This document shows, one piece after another, positions 9,184-18,213 of a DNA stretch of 64,000 bases. The translations under genes were made by a program, and so were the position numbers. This stretch comes from Ignavibacteria bacterium (lineage in GTDB: Bacteria > Bacteroidota > Ignavibacteria > Tepidaquicellales > Tepidaquicellaceae): NCBI GenBank assembly GCA_016709315.1, contig JADJMZ010000005.1, positions 434,001 to 498,000 on the forward strand, read 5' to 3'. Within the stretch, counting starts at the first letter, position 1. Each line of letters opens with the position of its first letter. The notes beneath the pieces were generated by a model. That model was not told where the DNA came from. It ran no database searches and was given only the letters and a program-made list of their open reading frames with translations.

Positions 9184-10722
9184 TTAGTGCTTAAAATGTC
9201 TTATACCTGTAAATATCATAGAAATATTATTTTCATCAGCCGACTTTATTACTTCATCATCACGGACTGATCCTCCCGGCTGAATTACTGATCCGGCTCC
9301 TGCTTTTGCAATTTCTGTTAATCCGTCAGCAAACGGAAAGAATGCATCTGATGCCGCCGAACTTCCCTTCAGATCATGACCGAAATTTTGCGCTTTCATT
9401 ATTGCAATTTTTGTCGAATCTATTCTTGATGGCTGACCTCCGCCTATTGCAAGTGTTCTGCCGCACTTTACAAATACTACTGCATTTGATTTTGTGTGCT
9501 TTGCAATCTTAAAAGCAAACAGCAGATCCTTTATTTCTTCTTCAGACGGATTTTTTTTTGTAACAACTTTGAGTTCTTCTGTTAATGTTTCGTAATTATT
9601 TTTCTCCTGATACAAAACCCCGCCTGTAACTTTTCTGTACTCATATTTTTCTTTTGAAAAAATAAATCTTATCAGACGCCTGTTTTTCTTTTTCTTAAGC
9701 AGGGTCAAAGCTTCTTCATCAAATTCCGGCGCTATTACAATTTCGGAAAACAATTTATCAATATCTAATGAAGTTTTAAAGTCTATTTTTCTATTTGTAA
9801 TAATTATTCCTCCGAAAGGCGAAAGTGTATCTGTAGAATATGCAAGATTATATGCAGTATTCAGATCAGAAGCTGTTGCTGCACCGCATGGATTTCCATG
9901 CTTAATGATAGCGCAGAAAGGATCGCTTTTTTCAAATTCACATATCAGATTATAAGCCGCATCCAAATCCAGTATGTTGTTGTATGATAATTCCTTACCG
10001 TGCAGCACTTCGAATTTATTTTCAAAATCCTCTTTGATCAGAACTGCTTTCTGATGCGGATTTTCTCCGTAACGAAGCGGTTCAGTTTTGTAATTACCTG
10101 TTTCAGGAAAATCTATTTGAATACCGCTATTAACAAAATCATGTCCGGTAAAATAATCGCTTATATTTTTATCGTACCGGGAAGTTGCGCTGAATGCTTT
10201 CCCTGCAAGCTTTCTTGAATATTCATTCGGGATATTATTTCCCGTAATTTTGAAAAGCTCAATGTATTCATCGTACTGATCAACATCAGTCAGCACATTC
10301 ACGTGTCTGAAATTTTTTGCTGCCGCTCTGATCAGAGATACTCCGCCGATGTCAATTTGCTCTATCGCTTCTGTATCTGTAATATTTTCTTTAGCGATAG
10401 TTTCTTCAAACGGATAAAGATTTACAATTACAAGATCAATCTCTTTTATACCTTTTTCAGCAATCTCCCTTATATGATCAGGATTGTCCCTGTCTGAAAG
10501 AATTCCTGCAAAGATATTGGGATGGAGAGTTTTTACCCTTCCATTCAATATCTCCGGAAAGCCGGTTATTTCTTCTGCAGATCTGACATTGATATTATTT
10601 TCTTTGAGAAGATTATATGTGCCTCCTGTAGAAATAATTTCAATTCCCGAACCGGAAAGAATTTTTGCAAATTCAGTTATTCCATCTTTCCTGTAAACAC
10701 TGATAAGTGCTCTTTTGATCAA
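9184..10722 (-). CDS. purH: Bifunctional AICAR transformylase / IMP cyclohydrolase
   Basis: PurH catalyses the last two steps of IMP synthesis. The 512-aa protein has an N-terminal MGS-like cyclohydrolase domain (about residues 1-195), with STGGTYNLLKENNI and GFPEILNGRVKTLHP, and a C-terminal transformylase domain. The transformylase catalytic pair Lys274-His275 sits in IIKHGNPCGAA, and SDAFFPFADG with GGSVRDDEVI closes the active site. It lies 15 nt downstream of purN. There is no sign of truncation. Confidence 0.97.
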   Translation of the reverse strand: MIKRALISVYRKDGITEFAKILSGSGIEIISTGGTYNLLKENNINVRSAEEITGFPEILNGRVKTLHPNIFAGILSDRDNPDHIREIAEKGIKEIDLVIVNLYPFEETIAKENITDTEAIEQIDIGGVSLIRAAAKNFRHVNVLTDVDQYDEYIELFKITGNNIPNEYSRKLAGKAFSATSRYDKNISDYFTGHDFVNSGIQIDFPETGNYKTEPLRYGENPHQKAVLIKEDFENKFEVLHGKELSYNNILDLDAAYNLICEFEKSDPFCAIIKHGNPCGAATASDLNTAYNLAYSTDTLSPFGGIIITNRKIDFKTSLDIDKLFSEIVIAPEFDEEALTLLKKKKNRRLIRFIFSKEKYEYRKVTGGVLYQEKNNYETLTEELKVVTKKNPSEEEIKDLLFAFKIAKHTKSNAVVFVKCGRTLAIGGGQPSRIDSTKIAIMKAQNFGHDLKGSSAASDAFFPFADGLTEIAKAGAGSVIQPGGSVRDDEVIKSADENNISMIFTGIRHFKH

Positions 10723-10737
10723 CTCTGAAAAAATAAA

Positions 10738-11358
10738 TTAATTAATGAATACTTTACCGTTTCTGATTTCCACTTTCTCTTCTTCAAATTTTTTTATGAC
10801 AAAAGAATAATATTCATACTCGAGGTCTTTGATCTTTTCCTGAAGAGAATATTCATCTTCATCTGACTCTATTTCACAGCATTTCTGAAATATAATCCTG
10901 CCTTCGTCATAATATTCATTTACAAAATGAACTGTTATCCCTGAAACCTTTACTCCGCTTGCAATTACAGCTCTATGGACATTTATCCCGTACATACCTT
11001 TTCCTCCGAATGAAGGAAGCAGGGCAGGATGAATATTTATTATCCTGAGTCTGAATTCCTGTATGACCTCATCAGGAATGAGATTCATATATCCGGACAA
11101 AACAATAAAATCTGTTTCAGTTTCCTTAAGAGCCGTTAAAATTTTTCCTGAAAATTCCTTGCGGGTAAGAGTAGGAAATTCTTTTCTGCCTGTCTGAATG
11201 CACTTTATATTATTTTCAATTGCAATTTTTGCAGCACCGCATTCAGCTTTGTCTGTAAAAAGAGCTGTGACCTTTGATCTTAAATATCCTTTATCTATCG
11301 AATCGAGTATCGCTTTGAAATTCGTTCCTTTACCGGAAGCAAACACACTGATGTTCAA
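10738..11358 (-). CDS. purN: Phosphoribosylglycinamide formyltransferase (GAR transformylase)
   Basis: PurN transfers a formyl group from 10-formyl-THF to GAR in purine synthesis. The 206-aa protein shows the substrate loop ASGKGTNF at 7-14 and the catalytic triad Asn108, His110 (INIHPALLPSF) and Asp151 (YYDEGRIIF). The start is a TTG at 11356-11358, the only usable start before an upstream in-frame stop. It is the first gene of the long minus-strand run that continues through purH and mreB. Confidence 0.95.
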   Translation of the reverse strand: MNISVFASGKGTNFKAILDSIDKGYLRSKVTALFTDKAECGAAKIAIENNIKCIQTGRKEFPTLTRKEFSGKILTALKETETDFIVLSGYMNLIPDEVIQEFRLRIINIHPALLPSFGGKGMYGINVHRAVIASGVKVSGITVHFVNEYYDEGRIIFQKCCEIESDEDEYSLQEKIKDLEYEYYSFVIKKFEEEKVEIRNGKVFIN

Positions 11359-11452
11359 CGAAAATAATTTTTATCAAATTAACTAAATTAGAAAAGAGAT
11401 ACAATTTTAAATAAGAAATTCTGCCATTTTACTTGGTACCCGTCAAAAATAT

Positions 11453-11573
11453 TTTCTCGCAGATACGCGCAGATACTAGCAGAAAAAACTCGCAGATTTA
11501 CGCAAATAATCTATTTAATACTCTTGTTTCTGCAAATATCTGCGTGAAAATTATGCGGTCATCTGTGAGAAAT
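11453..11573. repeat. Imperfect palindromic intergenic element of CGCAGAT words
   Basis: The left half (11453-11508) begins TTTCTCGCAGATACGCGCAG. The right half (11527-11573) is its imperfect reverse complement, ending TGCGGTCATCTGTGAGAAA. Both are made of the word CGCAGAT with variations. The arms are about 50 nt and the element lies between purN and the PNGase F-like gene. The frames through it are poor, so it is non-coding. Similar word-repeat palindromes recur in the window with a different word. Confidence 0.6.
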
Positions 11574-11619
11574 TCTCTCCAGAAAATTTTGTCGTGCACA
11601 AAGGACTTTTTATTGCCGA

Positions 11620-12966
11620 TTATTTCACCAGCATCATTCTCTTTGTGGAAGAAAAATCTCCGGCTTCAAGTTTGTAAATATATATTCCGCTTGGTTTGTC
11701 ACCTGCATTCCACTGAGCTTTAAATGAACCCGGATTCAGATTCCCTTCAAAAATATTTTCCACTAACTTTCCCTGTACATCATAAATATAAAGTCTTACA
11801 AAAGATGCTTTACTTATTTCAAACTGAATCGTGGTAGAAGGATTAAACGGATTCGGATAATTCTGTTCAAGTAAATAGGAAGCCGGAATTTCCGAGTTTA
11901 TATTCTGTATATTTATAAACGGATTTGGTTTGTATAAAATTAATTGTGACTGAATTGTATAATGCGGCTCAGTATGTCCGTTGTAATTAAAATTACAATC
12001 AGAACATGTAACACCGTTCACGCAAGATGGATTTGTAGGTCTGCAGAAATTTTCATACGCCTGCAGATTATAATCTATGACTGCATTCTGGCCGGGTGTA
12101 ATGCTTGATGTTACATCATTCTCCCACGGAATTACGCTTGCGCCCGGACACCATCCCGCTCTTGCATATTGCCAGGTTCCTCCCTGAGGACTGCAGGGAT
12201 TAGTTGAACAGTCTCCCCTCCATAAGCTGTGAGCAAAGCTGTTGCTTCCAACAAGAAGCGTATGAATTTTAAATGAGAATTCAGCGGCATTGTCAGAATT
12301 ACCCTGACCATGACCTGTGGTTACAACTCTTATCTTTGCTTTTGAAGTCTGAGGATCTACTGATACATTTTGCTGAGGAAGATGAGTCTCAGGCGGATTT
12401 GCAGGATCGCCGTAAAGGACATGATTGTCCTGATAAAGATTGACAACTTTAAAAGGTTTGTCTGCTAACTCGCCTTCTATGAAAGCAAACTTAACTGTTA
12501 CAAGCCAGCCCCTTGTTCCGCCTATCCAGCTTTCAATATAACTTCCCAGACGAACCTGATCATGAAGTAAAGGCATAAAATCCGTTACATCATTTACAAA
12601 AACACATTGCCCGGGATATCCCCCGCCGACAATATTATAAGGAGTTATTACTCTTGCTATTTCATAATTTGTTGTGGAGTCTACATAAAGTCTTACCCAT
12701 CCCAATCTGTCCCACGGATCACAGCCAGATGCAGGACAGCCAATTGTATAAAACATCAGTATCTGTTTGTAATGAGTATTGGTATCAGGCAGATTAAAAC
12801 TTGCATAATGCACATCAGCCCAGTTCTGAAAATTCTGATTAAAAGTCGTTACCCACGTAGTATCACCGGGAGATGCTTTTAATTCTTTACCGGGAATAAA
12901 AAAAATAAACAGAAGAATAAGAATAAAAAATTTTCTGATAAATCCAAAGAGTAAATTATTTTTCAT
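11620..12966 (-). CDS. PNGase F-like peptide-N-glycosidase with T9SS sorting tail
   Basis: PNGase F cleaves the amide bond between N-glycans and asparagine, outside the cell. The 448-aa protein has a signal peptide (about residues 1-31), then both PNGase F lobes. As I recall the Elizabethkingia enzyme, its three functional acids Asp60, Glu118 and Glu206 lie in CDEWDR, TETW and CAEW. They align with Asp86 (CDPWDR), Glu145 (IESW) and Glu229 (NAAEFSF) here. VITPY, DVTDF and RAGWCPG are also shared. The last ~85 residues (from LLEQNYPNPFNPST) are a T9SS type A sorting domain, so it is probably exported and anchored at the cell surface. Substrate glycan is unknown. Confidence 0.85.
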   Translation of the reverse strand: MKNNLLFGFIRKFFILILLFIFFIPGKELKASPGDTTWVTTFNQNFQNWADVHYASFNLPDTNTHYKQILMFYTIGCPASGCDPWDRLGWVRLYVDSTTNYEIARVITPYNIVGGGYPGQCVFVNDVTDFMPLLHDQVRLGSYIESWIGGTRGWLVTVKFAFIEGELADKPFKVVNLYQDNHVLYGDPANPPETHLPQQNVSVDPQTSKAKIRVVTTGHGQGNSDNAAEFSFKIHTLLVGSNSFAHSLWRGDCSTNPCSPQGGTWQYARAGWCPGASVIPWENDVTSSITPGQNAVIDYNLQAYENFCRPTNPSCVNGVTCSDCNFNYNGHTEPHYTIQSQLILYKPNPFINIQNINSEIPASYLLEQNYPNPFNPSTTIQFEISKASFVRLYIYDVQGKLVENIFEGNLNPGSFKAQWNAGDKPSGIYIYKLEAGDFSSTKRMMLVK

Positions 12967-13063
12967 GGAATTATTTATTGATGTTTTTGAATTTGTTTTA
13001 TTAATTTAGATAATTTCCGTTTCATTTGTTATTTAAAAAAATGTATAAGTATTAATTTTCTTC

Positions 13064-13099
13064 AAAAAAAAATCTCCTGCTCTTTGGGAAAGCAGGAGA
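13064..13099 (-). terminator. Rho-independent terminator of the 1089-aa gene
   Basis: On the minus strand, a 9-bp perfect stem (13091-13099 with 13073-13081, TCTCCTGCT and its complement) around a 9-nt loop is followed directly by nine T residues (13072-13064). It lies 27 nt after the stop of the adhesin-like gene. This is the cleanest intrinsic terminator in the window. Confidence 0.85.
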
Positions 13100-13125
13100 G
13101 TTCATTTTAAGGTAAAGTTTGATGA

Positions 13126-16100
13126 CTATTTTAATGTCTTATACTCAACCCTGTTGTTTTTTCTTTCAGCAAATTTTGTTTCTCTTTTAAAATTCGGATC
13201 AGAGACTTTGTTCATGTTTTTTGTTTTTTCATATATCTCGTGATCAATCTTAAATTCATTTAAAACAGAATTATCTAAAGAAGGCAGATTATCTTCTTCC
13301 GAACCTGAATATACTGTCGGCGCAGGTGCGCTTCTGTAAACACCGATCGTTACATTGTTATCACATACTGAAACGTCGGAAGCATCAACAAAATCATCAC
13401 CGGTCAGATCTGTTACTACATAACCGCTTAGCGAATTATATGAATCATTATCCACAGCGCTGACGTCAGATGCATCTATTGCTCCGTCTTTATTCACGTC
13501 TCCGCTGTAAATCACCCATCTGCTTCCTGATTGTTTCATATTATCACCATAAGCTTTTGTTATTGCAGTAGTAAAATCATACGTTAGCTGATTCCCTGAA
13601 AACATCTGAGGAAGTTTGCTCCAGGTCTCCATTGCATTCCTGTGCTTTACCTGTATGTAATAGTTAACGCCGTTGGAAGCATTGCTGAATAATACTGAAG
13701 CTTGTCCCGACGGACTCAGATAAGCTTTCCCTGAATCAACTCTTGCAAACGGACTAGTAGCATTTCTTAAATAAACTTTTACTGTGTCTCTTACCATTGC
13801 ATTTGCATTAGGATCATAAAGTCCTTCAGGTAAAATTGTAAGATCAAGAATTTTTGCACCTGTGCTTATGCTTTGCAGCCAGTCAATGATCTTTGTATAA
13901 ACTAACACCGGACCGTCAAGCGGCGATGAATTTGTCGAACGTAAACTTGAAAATTTATTTGACATGAAAAAAGTATTATAACTTGATCCTGCAAAACAAA
14001 CTGCAATGCATGAATCACTTCCGTTTCCAGAAACTGATTTTGGTTTGAATGCGGCTGTTCCGCCATTAACAGGCATTATCAGTTCAGGCGTAAAAGGATC
14101 GGATACAGAATCCTGTGATACTCCCGAAAAGAATCCTGTCCCTCTGAATTTATTTTCACTGGCAGGAATATTTGCAGGCCAGTTATCAGAGACAGATCTG
14201 GACTTCAGATATTGTCTGTAAAAAATCGTATCTGCCGGGTTAGCATAAAAGTTTATATCAGGATCATTATTCACAGCAAGCGTATTACCGAAAACAATCA
14301 ATGATTTTTTATTTCCGGCTGTCGATTGATCAAGGAACGCTTTCAGTGAATCTCTTACCCAGGGACTATAGTTGGATTCATTTTTAAAATTAACAAACAT
14401 GAATTTCCATGGTTTGTATGATCCTGTGTAATTCATTCTTACCGTATCAAAGTTGTTTGCATATCTGCCGTCAGAATTTATTGCTCTGACTAAACTGTCT
14501 CTGTCTTCCTTCTGCTGCCATAATACACACAGTTGTTTTGCAATTCTTGGAGTAATTGTATTCGACATAGCGTTATTGGATATGTTTCCGTCGCCTGATA
14601 AAATCACAGAGTCTCTTATTGTGTAAGTTGTGCCGGAAGTAAATGTCCATGGATCAAATGTTACACTTGCATTTCCTCCTGCTGCAAGAGATGTTACAGT
14701 TTTAGTACTTGTATATCCGCCCGGAGTTATTTTTCTGTTGACTGTAAATGTTGCAGACCCTGTACCTGCATTGAATACTTTTCCGACAGGTGTAAATGAA
14801 GTTACGCTAAAATACTGATCATAAGTTAATCCAAGATCTGAAACACCGGCATCTATTGATGCCTGATTTCCAATCACAGATTCAATTGCATAATTCTGAC
14901 CGTACTCTCTCGGGAATTCGCCTACTCCTACAAGAGAACCTGTTGGTGCAAGGTTTGCATAATAATTTGCATCCGGTCTTGCTGGGACGTCATACAAAAA
15001 CATCTGAGGAGTAAAAGCAAACCCGTCACCGGAATATTCAGTTTGCGCAATTCCTACATAGTAATGATCATTTGTAATTATCACAGGTTTCGGATCTGTA
15101 ATTTCAAAAGTTTTATATGTATTTTGCTGATCAGATGCCTGAATTTTATAATAAGATGATTTACCCACAACAATCCCGCTGCTGTTCACAACATATCCAT
15201 ACACTACTTGCCCGACATTCTCCTCACTTGAAAGCTTTATATTTACTTTTCTTATCTGACCCGTTCCAGACATGTAATATTTATTAAGGAACGAATATTC
15301 TCCAATCCATCCAACCGAACCATTGCAGCAATTTGAATCCACATATCTCATTGTATTAGGATTTACTTCTGAAAGATAATCCAGAGAATTATTAGAATTA
15401 TTTTCATCATCCGGAACTGAAATTGTCACTGTTGAAAATCCGTTCAATACAGGCATGAACCCGTTAAAATCTACCTGTGCTGTATCACCCGGGTTTAAAT
15501 TTGAAATTACAAGAGAATCTGTTAAATTATTTGCACCTGAAATATTAAGATATACTTTTAAATTGTATATGGGAGATGCAGAATTGTTTTTTATCAGGGC
15601 AGAGATTTTATCCGGAACTCCGTAAACAAGAGGGAGTTTACCTTTTGCCCAGACTTTTTCTACCGATGCTTCGTTACCGGTAACAGCAGGGACCCCTACA
15701 CGGATATTATCAATAAAAAAATCATTGGCGCAGTTTTCCCATGACTGAAAGTATATGCTCGATGCGTTTGCAGGTATATCAATAGTTTTTGTTCCCCATT
15801 CATTACTTGCCGGCTCAAAATTACCGGAAGTTCCAGGCGCGGTCTGGAGATCTGTACCGTTGTAAAAAATTAAAGAATACCAGCTCGCATCAATATCGTC
15901 ATAATAAAAAATTTCAAGATTATCATAATAGTCAAATGTTCCGTCGTTATATGGAGCATAAGCAAAATCAAATACTAATTTATCTCCTGTCTGTGTGAGT
16001 GACGGAAAACCTGAAGTATAAATTGTGTTATCGGAATAGTTACAGTTATAGTTTGAATAAAACATACAGTAATTACCTGTGCCGTATCCGCTGACAAAAT

Positions 16101-16395
16101 TCTGCTCCCATTGTGTAGCTCCCGATGTAACCGTCCATCCGGAAGGCGGGAATATACCTGACTCAAAATCTTCCTGAAGAAGCCATGTGCCTCTTGAATT
16201 CTTTTTTAAAGTCTTTTTATTTTTGTTTATTAATTTTGAAACTTCTGCATTACTGATTTTTTTGCCCTTTTTTAAATTTGTTTCATTGGGTTTGATTTTA
16301 TTTGTTGAATTCTGAGAATATGAATTTTGTGAATTAATTCCCAATAACAAACAAACAGTAATCAAAATAGATAGAATAGATTTTAAATTTTTCAA
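13126..16395 (-). CDS. Large secreted adhesin-like protein with CARDB-like and dockerin-like regions
   Basis: The 1089-aa protein starts with a signal peptide (about residues 1-27). An N-terminal domain (about 70-235) resembles the cleaved-adhesin / choice-of-anchor J fold: DFESGIFPPSGWT, then NDFFIDNIRVG. CARDB-like beta domains follow. Near 965-1013 are two Asp-rich loops, DVNKDGAIDASDVS and DLTGDDFVDASDVS, that look like a dockerin-type calcium-binding pair. The charged C-terminus (ending VEYKTLK) is not a recognisable T9SS tail, so the export route is open. Start is TTG at 16395, supported by an AAAGGAG site 5-7 nt upstream. Gene function beyond surface attachment is not known. Confidence 0.8.
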   Translation of the reverse strand: MKNLKSILSILITVCLLLGINSQNSYSQNSTNKIKPNETNLKKGKKISNAEVSKLINKNKKTLKKNSRGTWLLQEDFESGIFPPSGWTVTSGATQWEQNFVSGYGTGNYCMFYSNYNCNYSDNTIYTSGFPSLTQTGDKLVFDFAYAPYNDGTFDYYDNLEIFYYDDIDASWYSLIFYNGTDLQTAPGTSGNFEPASNEWGTKTIDIPANASSIYFQSWENCANDFFIDNIRVGVPAVTGNEASVEKVWAKGKLPLVYGVPDKISALIKNNSASPIYNLKVYLNISGANNLTDSLVISNLNPGDTAQVDFNGFMPVLNGFSTVTISVPDDENNSNNSLDYLSEVNPNTMRYVDSNCCNGSVGWIGEYSFLNKYYMSGTGQIRKVNIKLSSEENVGQVVYGYVVNSSGIVVGKSSYYKIQASDQQNTYKTFEITDPKPVIITNDHYYVGIAQTEYSGDGFAFTPQMFLYDVPARPDANYYANLAPTGSLVGVGEFPREYGQNYAIESVIGNQASIDAGVSDLGLTYDQYFSVTSFTPVGKVFNAGTGSATFTVNRKITPGGYTSTKTVTSLAAGGNASVTFDPWTFTSGTTYTIRDSVILSGDGNISNNAMSNTITPRIAKQLCVLWQQKEDRDSLVRAINSDGRYANNFDTVRMNYTGSYKPWKFMFVNFKNESNYSPWVRDSLKAFLDQSTAGNKKSLIVFGNTLAVNNDPDINFYANPADTIFYRQYLKSRSVSDNWPANIPASENKFRGTGFFSGVSQDSVSDPFTPELIMPVNGGTAAFKPKSVSGNGSDSCIAVCFAGSSYNTFFMSNKFSSLRSTNSSPLDGPVLVYTKIIDWLQSISTGAKILDLTILPEGLYDPNANAMVRDTVKVYLRNATSPFARVDSGKAYLSPSGQASVLFSNASNGVNYYIQVKHRNAMETWSKLPQMFSGNQLTYDFTTAITKAYGDNMKQSGSRWVIYSGDVNKDGAIDASDVSAVDNDSYNSLSGYVVTDLTGDDFVDASDVSVCDNNVTIGVYRSAPAPTVYSGSEEDNLPSLDNSVLNEFKIDHEIYEKTKNMNKVSDPNFKRETKFAERKNNRVEYKTLK

Positions 16396-16448
16396 TTTAC
16401 TCCTTTCAGATGAGTTTTATATTTTTTAAATAAATTAAAATTCTGCAT
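16392..16448 (-). CDS. 18-codon leader ORF (uORF) upstream of the adhesin-like gene
   Basis: An ATG at 16448 is preceded by a near-perfect ribosome site, GGAGGTG, 7 nt away, stronger than most in the window. It encodes MQNFNLFKKYKTHLKGVN and stops at a TGA that overlaps the TTG start of the downstream gene. This arrangement suggests translational coupling or a leader peptide. A one-base error that would fuse it to the main ORF is possible, but the second ribosome site right before the TTG argues for separate translation. Confidence 0.5.
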   Translation of the reverse strand: MQNFNLFKKYKTHLKGVN

Positions 16449-16773
16449 AAAAACACCTCCCAATGCTTTTTTGATGTGTTTAAATCAACTTTATCAGTTA
16501 ATTTCGTATGGCGTACGATGTTTGACAAAGGTTAAGCAGCAGGGAGGTATTAATTTATTCTTCCATAAAAATCTGTTTGACAATATAAAATCAGAACACC
16601 GTTACGCCATTTGTACAAAAATATCACAGATAGGTTTGTATGTCAAAGAAAAATATTTCACTTTTTAGAGTAATGATATATTTGATCACGAACTTGTAAG
16701 CATCTTTTCCCCAATATTAGAAAAATTTTACACTTTTCAAGATTTCAATTTTAGAAAATTTCGATTCATTATA
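16396..16773. other. Leader and divergent intergenic region of the adhesin-like gene
   Basis: This gap between the divergent adhesin-like gene and the helical protein holds the leader ORF, a minus-strand promoter (16618-16646), and an ~160-nt untranslated leader. Within the leader an 8-nt inverted repeat (ATGGCGTA / TACGCCAT, about 90 nt apart) flanks two direct copies of TTGTCAAACA. No known riboswitch class is recognised. Confidence 0.5.
16618..16646 (-). promoter_or_regulatory. Sigma-70-like promoter for the adhesin-like gene
   Basis: On the minus strand TTGACA (16646-16641) is followed after exactly 17 nt by TATTTT (16623-16618). Predicted initiation near 16611 gives a leader of about 160 nt before the uORF. 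Confidence 0.6.
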
Positions 16774-18213
16774 ATGCAGAATACCAGACTGATCCAGCTT
16801 CTTAAAACTTTTTCAATCCAGGATATTAAACATTTCAGGGACTTTGTCAACTCTCCTTTTTACAATAAAAACAAAAATGTGATTTCCCTGTTTAATGTTC
16901 TTAAAAAATTTCATCCTGTATTCGGCAATAAACTGCCAAAAGAAGAAATTATCTTCAAAACTGTTTTTCCAAAAGAAGAGTATGACTATTTCAAACTGAA
17001 AAATATTGCATCGGATCTGCTTGCCCTTGGAAAAGAATATCTGTCTGTATCAATGTTTAACAGTAATGAGCATATAAAAAATAAGTTTCTGCTCGAACAG
17101 TTTCGTGACAGGAATCTTGACAGTATGTTCCTTCAGTTATACAAATCATATTATGAAAAGCTTGAAATTCATCCGGTCAGAGATGAGTATTATTTTTCAA
17201 AACAATTTGATCTTGCGGAAGAACTTAAATGTTACTACTCTCCGCGCGAACCGAATTTTCATCAGAATCTTTTTCAGGTACAGCTCGATAATTTTGTTTC
17301 ATTTTCATTAATTAAACTGACCAGACTTTATAATACTATGCTGCATGAGAACAAACAGAATAATTCGGTCTTTGATCTGAAAATGTTTGAGGAAACTATT
17401 CAATACATAAAGAATAATAAAATTGAAAATAATCCTGCACTGCTTATGTTTTATTATATTGTACTTCTTCAGAAGGAAAATGATGAAAAGTATTTTTTTG
17501 AACTTAAGAAACTTGTCAATGAAAACTTCTCCCGATTCAGTCAGTTTGACATTTATATGTATTTTCTTCACATGTCAGGATTCTGCGCAGAGATGTTTAA
17601 CGTAAAGTGCAGGACTGACTTTGCAAAAGAACATTTTCTGATCTCAAAGGAAAATTTTGACAGGGGAACTATTGAGATGGGCAAAATTATGTATCCGGAT
17701 TTTATGAATCATGTAAAGATTGCAGTCAGAGTGGAAGAATATGAGTGGGCTGAAAAATATATGAACAAATTTAAAGATTCTCTCTCTGATGAATATAAAA
17801 ATGAATCTCTTAATTTCTGTTACGGATATATTAATTACAGAAAAGGAAATCTCGAAAAAGCTCTTGATCTTTTATCTCAGTCAAATTTTCCGAATTTCAT
17901 TTTGAAAGTTCAGGTAAAGATCCTTCTTCTTCAGATTTATTATGAAAAAGAATTTTATGAACAGGCTTTTGCTATGATTGATACTTTTAAACATTATCTG
18001 CACAGGGAAAAAAATCTTATCGAAGGATACAGGAAGTCTTTTGGTGAATTCGCAAGGATCACAAACGAACTCATAAGATTAAAGAGCGGACAGAGCTCAA
18101 AGGAAACTAGATACAATCTTGACAGGATAAAAAAGGATATTGAAAAAATAAACTACAATCAGTTCGGCATAAAACTCTGGCTCAGGCAAAAGGCAAATGA
18201 CTTTAAACTATAA
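16774..18213 (+). CDS. Helical protein of unknown function
   Basis: The 479-aa protein is soluble, rich in Leu, Phe, Lys and Asn, and looks all-helical. The middle and C-terminal parts have TPR-like spacing (for example YGYINYRKGNLEKALDLLSQ). It lacks a signal peptide, membrane segments and any catalytic motif I recognise. The opening MQNTRLIQLLKTFSIQDIKHF resembles uncharacterised proteins of Bacteroidetes and Ignavibacteria, so it may belong to a lineage-specific scaffold family; that is inference. Its stop overlaps the convergent GNAT gene tail by 6 nt. Confidence 0.75.
   Translation: MQNTRLIQLLKTFSIQDIKHFRDFVNSPFYNKNKNVISLFNVLKKFHPVFGNKLPKEEIIFKTVFPKEEYDYFKLKNIASDLLALGKEYLSVSMFNSNEHIKNKFLLEQFRDRNLDSMFLQLYKSYYEKLEIHPVRDEYYFSKQFDLAEELKCYYSPREPNFHQNLFQVQLDNFVSFSLIKLTRLYNTMLHENKQNNSVFDLKMFEETIQYIKNNKIENNPALLMFYYIVLLQKENDEKYFFELKKLVNENFSRFSQFDIYMYFLHMSGFCAEMFNVKCRTDFAKEHFLISKENFDRGTIEMGKIMYPDFMNHVKIAVRVEEYEWAEKYMNKFKDSLSDEYKNESLNFCYGYINYRKGNLEKALDLLSQSNFPNFILKVQVKILLLQIYYEKEFYEQAFAMIDTFKHYLHREKNLIEGYRKSFGEFARITNELIRLKSGQSSKETRYNLDRIKKDIEKINYNQFGIKLWLRQKANDFKL

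Noticed and set aside
16449..16610. Known riboswitch upstream of the adhesin-like gene
   Set aside because: No conserved core of any riboswitch class I know could be matched by eye.
16471..16668. 65-codon plus-strand frame in the adhesin/helical-protein gap
   Set aside because: No ribosome site, no homology and it overlaps the minus promoter and leader.
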